Below, one piece after another: positions 24,259 through 31,902 of a stretch of DNA of 39,439 bases; the first letter of the stretch is position 1; the number at the start of each line of letters is the position of its first letter. The position numbers and the translations under genes were made by a program. The DNA is from Isosphaeraceae bacterium (GTDB lineage: Bacteria > Planctomycetota > Planctomycetia > Isosphaerales > Isosphaeraceae), in the NCBI GenBank assembly GCA_025356435.1, contig JANXSY010000288.1, positions 1 to 39,439 on the forward strand, read 5' to 3'. The notes under the pieces were generated by a model. It worked only from the letters and a program-made list of their open reading frames with translations. It did no database searches and had not been told where the DNA came from.

Positions 24259-25098
24259 ATGGCCGATAACATCACCCCACCTGGCCCGCTCGCCGACCTT
24301 AACGAGTGGGAGGCTGCTCATACGTCCGACGCCAAGGCGTTCCGAGACTACGGCAGCGCGGTCCGCGACCGCGTCAGAGAGTTCTATCGCCTGAACCATC
24401 GCCACCAGACCCTCGAATTCGTCTTCGCCAAGAAAGCCCAATATCTCGGCCTCGAACGGCGACGTATGGGCATCTGGGAGGCGATGGAATTCCTCGACAC
24501 ATTGGTCGACGACAGCGATCCCGATACCGACCTCAGCCAGATCCAGCACCTGATGCAGACCGCCGAAGCGATCCGCGCCGACGGCCATCCCCGCTGGTTT
24601 ATCCTTACCGGTCTGATCCACGACCTCGGCAAGGTTCTCTGCCTCTGGGGAGAGCCCCAATGGGCGGTTGTAGGCGACACGTTTCCCGTCGGATGCGCGT
24701 TCTCAGAAAAGATCGTCTTTCCTGAATACTTCGACGCCAATCCGGATCGCTCGAATCCTGCCTACCAGACGCGCTGTGGCGTCTATGAAGAGGGTTGCGG
24801 CCTCGGTCAGGTCCACCTCTCATGGGGTCACGACGAATATCTCTATCAGGTCGTGAAGGACTATCTCCCCGAGGAGGGGCTGGCGATGATTCGCTACCAC
24901 TCCTGCTACGCCGTTCACCATGAGGGGCAATATGCCCACCTGCAGGACGATCGCGACCGAAAGCTGATGGATTGGGTCCGCGCCTTCAACCCCTACGACC
25001 TCTACTCCAAGGGGCACGAGCGGCCCGATGTCGCAGCGTTGACTCCTTACTATCGCGACTTGATCGCCGAATTCTTCCCGGCCGAATTGGCCTGGTGA
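24259..25098 (+). CDS. myo-Inositol oxygenase (MIOX) family protein
   Basis: A 279-residue diiron oxygenase that in animals and plants cleaves myo-inositol to D-glucuronate. All six iron ligands of mouse MIOX have counterparts: His97 ([12 protein letters not shown]), His121-Asp122 (LIHDLGKVL), His191 (WGHDEYLYQ), His214 ([11 protein letters not shown]) and Asp247 (FNPYDLYSK), with the mouse spacing of the last pair kept (33). Substrate-contact segments near GDTFPVGC are also typical. The ATG lies 27 nt after the P19 stop with a GAGG site, so it probably belongs to the iron-regulated operon. No glucuronate-catabolism genes are adjacent. Confidence 0.92.
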   Translation: MADNITPPGPLADLNEWEAAHTSDAKAFRDYGSAVRDRVREFYRLNHRHQTLEFVFAKKAQYLGLERRRMGIWEAMEFLDTLVDDSDPDTDLSQIQHLMQTAEAIRADGHPRWFILTGLIHDLGKVLCLWGEPQWAVVGDTFPVGCAFSEKIVFPEYFDANPDRSNPAYQTRCGVYEEGCGLGQVHLSWGHDEYLYQVVKDYLPEEGLAMIRYHSCYAVHHEGQYAHLQDDRDRKLMDWVRAFNPYDLYSKGHERPDVAALTPYYRDLIAEFFPAELAW

Positions 25099-25105
25099 CA
25101 GCGGC

Positions 25106-26608
25106 TCAACCCCCGATCGTCTCGATCTCGAAGACGTGATATCCCCACGGCGGCACGTCGAGATAAAGCCCCCTCGCGGCGAGGTCAAAACCGTCGCGCT
25201 CGTAGACGGCGTTGCTCATGAGGTCGCGGAACCGGAAGGTCTGATGGTGGAGATCGTCGTGGAGCGGCCTCGCATAGCACTGGCCCCAGTCCGATCCATA
25301 GTTGACGACAACCAGGACCGGCGTCCCCCCGTCGGACTCCCAGCCGAACGCGATGAACTGTTCCCAGCTTGAGTTGCCGTACCAGGCCGGGTTGCAGCCG
25401 ACGAGATGAAACTGCCCGGTGGCAAAGATCGGCCGGTCGACGATCGGCAAGAGCCGCCGGTAGAACGCATGGACCTCCTCGTTGACGGGCTCGTCGGAGC
25501 GTCGGGACAGGTGGTTTGAGGCCCGGCGGGTCCGGCCTTCGAATTGCCCCTCGTGGAGGAAGCGGAGGCCGGGCACCAAGAAGCTCAATACGGCGGCAGC
25601 CTGGTGGATCGGGAACGGGAAGACATCCGCCGCGCGGGGTTCGTCGTGGTTCTCGAGGAACCGGATCGAGCGGGCCTGGAAGGCGAGGTCGGCTTGGAGA
25701 TGGCCCCGGACGGCACGGGCGTCGCGATCGCGGAGGCCGTCGTACAGGGTCTTATCGTAGGTGTAGTCGAAGCCTTCGCCCATCAGGGTCCATTCGAGGC
25801 CCCAGTAGACTTCCGCGAGGAAGAGGAACCCCGGGCAGGCCGCCTTGACGGTCGCGATCGCATTGGGCCAGAACGCTTCGGGGTGATGTCCGGTCGGGGA
25901 AGTCCCGCCCCAAGTCCGCGCGAAGACCTCGGGCAGCGCGAGCATCGACATGTCGCATCGCAAACCGTCGCACCGAGCCGAGAGCGCGACCAACAGCGCC
26001 GTCATCGCGGCCCGAAGGTCGGGATGGCGATAGTCGAGCTGAAGGGTGTCGGCCCAACCGGCGAAATAGGGGTCGCGGCCGTAGGCCAGAATGCGTTCCC
26101 CAGCCTCGGTCTTGAGCCGGATGAAGTTGTGCGGCTCGTGGGCGAGCGACTCCTCGGTCCCCGCGATGAAAAACTCAGGATGCTCATCGACCCAGGGATG
26201 ATCGAGGGCGACGTGGTTCGGCACGAAGTCGAGGATCAGCCCGATCCCGCGCGCCGTGAGCCGTCCGCGCAGCCGTTCCAGGGCGGGCTCGCCACCGAAA
26301 TCGGGATGGACCTCATATCGCTTGATGGCGAACGGCGAGCCCGAGACGTCGTCGGTCGTGCAGTCGGAGAGGTCTTTGACGAAATCGTTGCGCCAGTCAG
26401 AGTTGGTCCGGGAGACCTCTCGGCTCATGTACCCGGTCGTCCAGACGCCGAGCATCCAGACGTAAGAGAAGCCCATCGCGGCGACCTCGTCGAGCCAGGC
26501 GTCGGCCAGGTCGTCAAGGGTGGTGAGGCGACCAAGCACCCGCGACAACTCCCCGAGGACGACACGCGTGTTGACTTGGTAGAGGCTCGGATTGAAGGTC
26601 GGCGGCAT
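25106..26608 (-). CDS. GH13-family (alpha-amylase superfamily) glycoside hydrolase
   Basis: A 500-residue cytoplasmic (no signal peptide) alpha-amylase-fold enzyme. Conserved regions: LILDFVPNHV (region I, 124-133), GLRCDM with nucleophile Asp219, LAEVYWG with acid/base Glu266, and ENHDEPR with stabiliser Asp322. The (beta/alpha)8 barrel starts directly at the N-terminus (VNTRVVLGELSR...GFSYVWMLGVWTTG), and a C-terminal beta domain ends near WGYHVFEIE. The insertion with HEPHNFIRLKTEAGERILAYGRDPYFAGWADTLQLDY resembles uncharacterised GH13 members rather than classical amylases. The substrate is unknown, presumably an alpha-glucan or related disaccharide. It is convergent with the MIOX gene, with only 7 nt between stops. 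Confidence 0.88.
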   Translation of the reverse strand: MPPTFNPSLYQVNTRVVLGELSRVLGRLTTLDDLADAWLDEVAAMGFSYVWMLGVWTTGYMSREVSRTNSDWRNDFVKDLSDCTTDDVSGSPFAIKRYEVHPDFGGEPALERLRGRLTARGIGLILDFVPNHVALDHPWVDEHPEFFIAGTEESLAHEPHNFIRLKTEAGERILAYGRDPYFAGWADTLQLDYRHPDLRAAMTALLVALSARCDGLRCDMSMLALPEVFARTWGGTSPTGHHPEAFWPNAIATVKAACPGFLFLAEVYWGLEWTLMGEGFDYTYDKTLYDGLRDRDARAVRGHLQADLAFQARSIRFLENHDEPRAADVFPFPIHQAAAVLSFLVPGLRFLHEGQFEGRTRRASNHLSRRSDEPVNEEVHAFYRRLLPIVDRPIFATGQFHLVGCNPAWYGNSSWEQFIAFGWESDGGTPVLVVVNYGSDWGQCYARPLHDDLHHQTFRFRDLMSNAVYERDGFDLAARGLYLDVPPWGYHVFEIETIGG

Positions 26609-26656
26609 ATCGGTCGTTTCGCTCCAGGTCGTGGGCGAGTCGTACTCGGCCCCCTC

Positions 26657-26685
26657 ATGCTACACGGGCGGTCGGGGCGTACCAA
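26657..26685 (-). promoter_or_regulatory. Putative promoter of the GH13 gene
   Basis: On the minus strand, TTGGTA (26685-26680) and TAGCAT (26662-26657) are separated by 17 nt; each matches four of six consensus bases. Transcription would start near 26650, about 40 nt before the ATG. Confidence 0.3.
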
Positions 26686-26813
26686 GACCGACACGGGAGA
26701 GTTCCTTCCGGTCCTTTACGGAGCGGTGACTTGCGGTTAGTCTCGAATGAGGGTGTGACATCATCCCATCGAACACGTCCCGGCGGATCATTACCGCAGA
26801 GGAGATTCAACCC

Positions 26814-27086
26814 ATGGCCCAAGCCATCGTCGACCCGGGCGAGCTTCGCCGGTTCGCCCAGAACCTCAAGTCGTTCAACAACGAGCTTCAGAACCGCATG
26901 GCGGTGCTCCACGGCCAACTCGTCGGCCTCTCGCAGAGCTGGCGAGACCGCGAGCAGGAGAAGTTCACCGAGGAGTTCGAGCAGACGATGGTCGTGATCG
27001 GCCGATTCGTCGAGTCGACGAACGAGCACATCCCGTTCTTGCTCCGCAAAGCTGAGCGCGTCGAAGAGTATCTCCAGCAGCGCTAA
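26814..27086 (+). CDS. WXG100-like small helical protein
   Basis: A 90-residue protein of the size and hairpin pattern of WXG100 (ESAT-6-like) type VII secretion substrates. A first amphipathic helix (VDPGELRRFAQNLKSFNNELQNRMAVLHGQLVGL) leads to a turn SQSWRDREQEKFTEEF (42-57) and a second helix (MVVIGRFVESTNEHIPFLLRKAERVEEYL). The W-x-G turn is W-R-D here, giving W-x-D-x5-F. The C-terminal YxxxD/E secretion signal of actinobacterial partners is not present in standard form. AGAGGAG lies upstream of the ATG. It opens a four-gene run ending with an FtsK/SpoIIIE ATPase, the usual T7SS motor partner. Confidence 0.82.
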   Translation: MAQAIVDPGELRRFAQNLKSFNNELQNRMAVLHGQLVGLSQSWRDREQEKFTEEFEQTMVVIGRFVESTNEHIPFLLRKAERVEEYLQQR

Positions 27087-27100
27087 TCGGAGTCTCGACG

Positions 27101-27598
27101 ATGAGCGAAGCCGCCAAGGTCACGTCGGTCGACGCCCTCAAAGACTTCCGCGAGGCCCTCGTATCGTTCCTCGAAGAGGCGAAAAACTCCCTCGTCACGG
27201 TCCAGATGGAGAACCGTCGCACCACTGACTGGCTCCAGAATCACCAGCGGCTCTACTGGTTCGAGGAGCTGAAGCGCCGTCGCGAGCGGCACTCGATGGC
27301 GTTGACTGAGCTACATCGTGTCAGGCTACAGGCCCGGCCTGGGAGCGCCATCAGAGATACCGAACAAAAGGAAGCCGTCCGGGTGACGCTGGCGAAGGTC
27401 CGCGAGGCCGAGCTCAAGGTCGAGACCGTCAAGAAGTGGGGGCCGCCGCTCCAGCACGCGATCGACGAATACACCGGCAAGGCCCGGGCGCTCGACGACC
27501 TGCTGACCGGGGACGTCGTCCACTCGCTCGGCATGCTCGAACGGATGATCTCCTCCCTCGAAGACTATCTCCGCCTCACCGCCCCCCCGACGAGCTGA
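27101..27598 (+). CDS. Helical 165-residue protein of the FtsK/WXG cluster, function unknown
   Basis: The whole protein is predicted helical with coiled-coil-like heptads (about 10-75 and 87-155), a central loop (ARPGSAIRD, 78-86) and a tryptophan turn KKWGPPLQHAIDEY (111-124). There is no signal peptide or membrane segment. The layout, two long antiparallel helical bundles, is compatible with an LXG/YwqJ-like or EspB-like secreted or chaperone-type helical protein, but I see no diagnostic motif. It begins 14 nt after the WXG100-like gene with GGAG upstream, so is co-transcribed. Confidence 0.78.
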   Translation: MSEAAKVTSVDALKDFREALVSFLEEAKNSLVTVQMENRRTTDWLQNHQRLYWFEELKRRRERHSMALTELHRVRLQARPGSAIRDTEQKEAVRVTLAKVREAELKVETVKKWGPPLQHAIDEYTGKARALDDLLTGDVVHSLGMLERMISSLEDYLRLTAPPTS

Positions 27599-27609
27599 CC
27601 CCTTTTTCA

Positions 27610-27619
27610 CCCCCCCCCC
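27610..27619 (+). repeat. Homopolymer tract of ten C
   Basis: An uninterrupted run of ten C, preceded by five T, sits between the 165-residue and 68-residue genes, 15 nt before the next ATG. Such tracts are prone to slippage during replication. It lies just upstream of the ribosome site GGGAG, so length changes could affect spacing of transcript elements but not reading frame. Confidence 0.7.
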
Positions 27620-27634
27620 AGTGGGAGCCGACGC

Positions 27635-27841
27635 ATGAGCGAGGGTGCTACCAAGATGAACTACGCGATCAAGACCCTGCGAAGGCGCTGGGACGACGTG
27701 TCTCCGCACTGGCAAGACGCTGTCAAAGCCGACTTCGAAGCCCGCCACATCGGGCCGCTCATCACCCAGGTCTCGGCGACGATCCGGGGGATGAATCAGC
27801 TCGAAGAGATCACCCAGAGGATGCGTCGAGAGTGTTCGTGA
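27635..27841 (+). CDS. 68-residue protein with W-x-D-x5-F motif (possible truncated WXG-like partner)
   Basis: This small helical protein of unknown function has a segment SPHWQDAVKADFEARH (23-38) that parallels SQSWRDREQEKFTEEF of the WXG100-like protein in the same cluster: both are W-x-D-x5-F followed by a long helix. Here the helix upstream is very short (MNYAIKTLRRRWDDV) and the helix downstream ends in MRRECS. It could be a half-size partner or adaptor for the ATPase. GGGAG precedes the ATG by seven bases. It lies between the 165-residue gene and the ATPase gene. Confidence 0.7.
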   Translation: MSEGATKMNYAIKTLRRRWDDVSPHWQDAVKADFEARHIGPLITQVSATIRGMNQLEEITQRMRRECS

Positions 27842-27846
27842 CGTCT

Positions 27847-27856
27847 TAACCGGTTA
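27847..27856. repeat. 10-bp palindrome upstream of the FtsK-like gene
   Basis: TAACCGGTTA is a perfect palindrome in the 89-nt gap before the ATPase gene, followed by the AT-rich GTATTAAAG. It could be an operator with an internal promoter for the large gene, but no good -35 is apparent. Confidence 0.3.
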
Positions 27857-27930
27857 GTATTAAAGACAGATCGATCAGCCGAACCGCCGACGATTCCGAG
27901 TCACGACCACCGAGAAGGCCGAGTGTCCCA

Positions 27931-30900
27931 ATGTCAGAGCCGTCGCTGATCGAGCGTGAGATCAAGGTCATTCACGACCTGGCTCGCCAGGCTACCGAAC
28001 GGGCCGGCGGCGAACAGAGGCTGACGGGCGAACTCGCGACACGCGCCTCGGCGATCGAAGCCGAATACCAGGCCGCCCGCCATGACCTCGAAACCAAGGC
28101 CCAGAAGACGCGCCGGGACGCCGAAAAGGCGCACGAGACCGAGAAGGCCGTTCTCATTGCCGAAGCCACGGCCGAGCGTGAGACGATCCAGAAGCAATAC
28201 GAGGGCGTCGCCAGGACGATCAGGCAGCGCCATGCCGCTGAAATCGCCAAGGCGAAGTCGAACCTTGACGAGGCGCGATGGCAGGCGGCCGCCGTCTATG
28301 AGTCGGGCCGAGAGTCTGCCAAGAAGCACAACGAGCAGACCCAACGCAGCTTGGTCGACAACATCCAGGCCCGGCTCCTGGTCGAGTCCGAGGCGCAGGG
28401 CCTCCTCGAAACCTATCGCAAATACATCCGACCTGCCCCCGAGATCGCGCCCAACGCCGACGACCCGGCCGACGACCCCCGTCCGCCGCTCCGCGAGACG
28501 ATCACGGCGATCGACACACATGTCCTCGCCATCCACGGCCTGACCTCGCTCAAGATCCTCCGACTCGACACCTACAGCTTCCTCGTCGTCTTCCTCGCGA
28601 TCGCCTTCGGCATCCCCGGGGCCTTGCTCATCAGTTGGCCGCTGGGGGCGATCGCCGGCGCGAGCCTCGCCATCGTGCTCATGGTCGCGCTCCGATTCCT
28701 GCTCAGGGCGAACGCCCGCAAGAAGGTGACAGCGATCGCGGTCCCGCTCCGAGACGAGATCGACCGCGCGGCCCGGCTCAGCGAACGGTCGCAAGTCTGG
28801 ATCGACGAGGACTATCGAAAACGAAAAGAAGAGATCGACCATCGCCGCGACAGCGAGATCCATCGAGCCGACGAATCCCACGCCCAGCGCACCGCCTCGG
28901 CCGAGGCCCGCCGAGAGTCCGACCGACGCAAGGCCGAAGAGACCTATCCCGCACAGCTCGCGGAGCTGGCCCGCCTCGGTGAGAGCACCCTCCGGGCCAT
29001 CGTCGAGGCCGGTACGAAACGGCTGGCCGAGACCAAGGCGACGTTCGACGCCAAGCTCAAGACCCTCGACGACAACCACTCCGCCAAGGCCAAGCAGCAC
29101 GCCGACGTGACCGACACGCACTGGAACTCCGTCTCGGGACGCTGGACCGAGGGGTCGACCCAGGTCGTCAACGAGATCGCAGCGATCCACGCCGAGGATC
29201 GCCGACTCTTCCCCAACTGGAAGGGAGGCTGGCGCGGCTGGAACCCGCCGGTCGAAGTGCCCCCCGTCATCCGGTTCGGCGAGATCGAGGTTCATCCCGG
29301 TCGCTTGCCGCTCGGCACCCCCAAGGACGACCGGCTCAAGCCCACAACGCCTCCCGACTTCACGGTCCCCGCGCTGCTCGACTTCCGCAAAAAAGGCTCG
29401 CTGCTCATCCGCGCGGGCGAAGGCGGACGCGACGAGGCCGTCGAGCTGCTCCAGGCCGTCATGCTGCGGATGTTGACCGCGATCCCGCCGAGCAAGGTGC
29501 GGTTCACGATCGTCGATCCCGTCAGCCTCGGCCGCAGCTTCGCGTCGTTCATGCACCTGGGCGACTTCGATGAGATGATCATCAATCATCGCATCTGGAC
29601 CGACTCGATGCAGATCGACCAGCGGCTCAAAGACCTGACCGACCACATGGAGAACGTGATCCAGACGTATCTCCGCAACGACTATCCCACGATCGAAGAC
29701 TACAACGCCCAGGCAGGCGAGGTGGCCGAGCCCTACCGCGTGCTCGTCGTGGCCAACTTCCCGCATGGGTTCACCGACTCGGCGATGAAGTCACTCGCGA
29801 GCATCGTCAGCAGCGGGGCAAGGTGCGGGGTCCACTGCCTGCTCAGCGTCGACGCCCGCCAGCAGATGCCGTTCGGGTTCAGCCTCAAAGACCTCGAACC
29901 AAACGCCGTCAACCTGGTCTGGAAGGACGACCGCTTCGTCTGGCGTCACCCCGAATTCGAGCCGTATCGCCTGATCCCCGACGCCCCCCCGGCCCCTGAC
30001 GCGATCACCAGCATCCTCCACGAGGTCGGCAAGATCTCGAAGGATGCGAGACGCGTCGAGGTGCCGTTCGAGGTGATCGCCCCGCCCGAGGACCAGTGGT
30101 GGACGACCGACAGCCGAAAGGGGATCGACGTTCCGCTCGGCCGCGCGGGGGCGACGAAGCTCCAGAATCTCACGCTCGGCAAGGGGACGTCGCAGCACGT
30201 CCTGATCGCGGGCAAGACCGGCTCGGGCAAGTCGACTCTGCTCCATGCCCTGATCGTCAACGTCGCGCTCCGATACAGCCCGAAAGAGGTTGAGCTCTAC
30301 CTGATCGACTTCAAGAAGGGCGTTGAGTTCAAGACCTATGCGACGCACAACCTCGCCCATGCCCGCGTCGTCGCGATCGAGAGCGAGCGCGAGTTCGGGA
30401 TCAGCGTGCTCCAGCGGCTTGACGCTGAATTGAAGTCGCGAGGCGAGAAATATCGCGTCGCGGGAGCGCAAGACGTCGCCAGCTATCGCGCGGCAAGGCC
30501 CGACGAAGACCTGCCCCGGATGCTCCTGCTCATCGACGAGTTCCAGGAGTTCTTCATTGAAGACGACAAGCTCGCGCAGGAAGCCTCGCTCCTGCTCGAC
30601 CGCCTCGTCCGCCAGGGCCGTGCGTTCGGCATCCACGTCCACCTCGGGTCGCAAACGCTGAGCGGTGCCTACAGTCTGGCGAGAAGCACGCTCGGCCAGA
30701 TGGCGGTCCGGGTCGCCCTCCAGTGCAGCGAGTCTGACGCCCACCTGATTCTCAGCGAAGACAACTCCGCCGCGCGGTTGCTCTCCAGGCCGGGCGAGGC
30801 GATCTATAACGACGCCAACGGGCTCGTCGAGGGCAACCACATCTTCCAGGTTGTCTGGCTCGGCGACCGGCAACGCGAAGACTATCTGATCCGGCTTGCA

Positions 30901-31902
30901 AAGCTCACCAAAGAGCGCGGGATCGTCGCCAAACACAAGCAGATCGTCTTCGAGGGGGATGCCCCCGCCATCCTGGATACGAACCTCGGCCTCGAATCTC
31001 TGCTCGACCAGCCCGATTGGCCGGCCTTGCCACGCTCCGTTCCCGCCTGGCTCGGCGACGCCATCGCGATCAAAGACCCGACTGCCGCCGTCTTCCAGCC
31101 GCAGAGCGGCAGCCATCTCCTCTTGATCGGCCAACAAGAAGAGTCGGCGCTCGGTGCGATCTCCGCCGCTATCCTCAGCCTCGCCGCTCAGCACGAGCCG
31201 AACACGCCTAATGGGGCGCGATTCCTCCTCCTCGACGGCACCCCGTCCGACTCCCCCTTCGCCGGCAAGCTCGCCCGACTGGAGCACGTCGTCCCGCATC
31301 CGTTCCAGGTCGCCAGCAGCCGGACTTTACCCACGCTCGTGGGCGAAGTGGCCGACGAGGTCGAACGCCGACGGATCGAAGACCCCGCCGACCAGCCCGC
31401 GATCTACGTGATCGTCATGGACCTCACCCGCTTCCGAGACCTCCGCAAGAGCGAAGACGACTACGGCAGCTTCGGTGGCGGCGACAAGCCGCCCAGCCCC
31501 TCAAAGCAGTTCGTCACGATCCTCCGCGAAGGGCCGGCGGTCAACGTCCATGTGATCGTCTGGTGCGACACGATGCCCAACCTCAACCGCACCTTCGACC
31601 GTCAAGGGCTCGGCGAGTTCGAGATGCGCATCCTCTTCCAGATGAGCGCAGGGGATTCGAGCCAGCTCATCGACTCCCCCGCCGCCGGCCGACTCGGGCC
31701 GAACCGCGCCCTCTTCTTCAGCGAAGAGCAGGGCCGCCTCGAAAAATTCCGCCCCTACGGACCGCCCGACGAAGCCTACCTCGCCTCGGTGAAACGCCGG
31801 CTCGACGCCAAGCCCCGCACCGAGCCGCCGGTCGAAGATGCCGATGACTCGACAACCGCCGACGACTCGGGAGTTCCCGACGCCTCGGGCGTCACGCCTT
31901 GA
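27931..31902 (+). CDS. Membrane-anchored coiled-coil FtsK/SpoIIIE-type ATPase (T7SS EccC/EssC-like motor)
   Basis: A 1323-residue protein. In order: long charged coiled coil (1-160), two adjacent membrane segments (about 215-255, SFLVVFLAIAFGIPGALLISWPLGAIAGASLAIVLMV read as separate helices), a second coiled coil (about 270-390), then three RecA-like FtsK/SpoIIIE modules. The first (about 455-640) lacks a Walker A (RAGEGGRDEA). The second has GKTGSGKS (761-768), Walker B LLLIDE (about 865-870) and an FtsK-type GSQTLSGAY. The third (from about 1055, LLLIGQQEESALG) is again degenerate. EccC/EssC motors also chain several modules but have FHA or different N-termini rather than coiled coils. Genes upstream encode WXG-like proteins, supporting a secretion role. 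Its stop overlaps the convergent gene's end by 11 nt. Confidence 0.88.
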   Translation: MSEPSLIEREIKVIHDLARQATERAGGEQRLTGELATRASAIEAEYQAARHDLETKAQKTRRDAEKAHETEKAVLIAEATAERETIQKQYEGVARTIRQRHAAEIAKAKSNLDEARWQAAAVYESGRESAKKHNEQTQRSLVDNIQARLLVESEAQGLLETYRKYIRPAPEIAPNADDPADDPRPPLRETITAIDTHVLAIHGLTSLKILRLDTYSFLVVFLAIAFGIPGALLISWPLGAIAGASLAIVLMVALRFLLRANARKKVTAIAVPLRDEIDRAARLSERSQVWIDEDYRKRKEEIDHRRDSEIHRADESHAQRTASAEARRESDRRKAEETYPAQLAELARLGESTLRAIVEAGTKRLAETKATFDAKLKTLDDNHSAKAKQHADVTDTHWNSVSGRWTEGSTQVVNEIAAIHAEDRRLFPNWKGGWRGWNPPVEVPPVIRFGEIEVHPGRLPLGTPKDDRLKPTTPPDFTVPALLDFRKKGSLLIRAGEGGRDEAVELLQAVMLRMLTAIPPSKVRFTIVDPVSLGRSFASFMHLGDFDEMIINHRIWTDSMQIDQRLKDLTDHMENVIQTYLRNDYPTIEDYNAQAGEVAEPYRVLVVANFPHGFTDSAMKSLASIVSSGARCGVHCLLSVDARQQMPFGFSLKDLEPNAVNLVWKDDRFVWRHPEFEPYRLIPDAPPAPDAITSILHEVGKISKDARRVEVPFEVIAPPEDQWWTTDSRKGIDVPLGRAGATKLQNLTLGKGTSQHVLIAGKTGSGKSTLLHALIVNVALRYSPKEVELYLIDFKKGVEFKTYATHNLAHARVVAIESEREFGISVLQRLDAELKSRGEKYRVAGAQDVASYRAARPDEDLPRMLLLIDEFQEFFIEDDKLAQEASLLLDRLVRQGRAFGIHVHLGSQTLSGAYSLARSTLGQMAVRVALQCSESDAHLILSEDNSAARLLSRPGEAIYNDANGLVEGNHIFQVVWLGDRQREDYLIRLAKLTKERGIVAKHKQIVFEGDAPAILDTNLGLESLLDQPDWPALPRSVPAWLGDAIAIKDPTAAVFQPQSGSHLLLIGQQEESALGAISAAILSLAAQHEPNTPNGARFLLLDGTPSDSPFAGKLARLEHVVPHPFQVASSRTLPTLVGEVADEVERRRIEDPADQPAIYVIVMDLTRFRDLRKSEDDYGSFGGGDKPPSPSKQFVTILREGPAVNVHVIVWCDTMPNLNRTFDRQGLGEFEMRILFQMSAGDSSQLIDSPAAGRLGPNRALFFSEEQGRLEKFRPYGPPDEAYLASVKRRLDAKPRTEPPVEDADDSTTADDSGVPDASGVTP

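Noticed and set aside
27934-29766. 610-residue minus-strand open frame antisense to the FtsK-like gene
   Set aside because: Its translation is low-complexity (Arg, Gly, Val, Asp rich) with no recognisable motif, and it lies wholly over a well-supported coding sequence. Long antisense frames are expected at this GC content.
29791-31299. 502-residue minus-strand open frame within the FtsK-like gene
   Set aside because: Same reason: it mirrors codons of the real gene, has no domain signature and no ribosome site.
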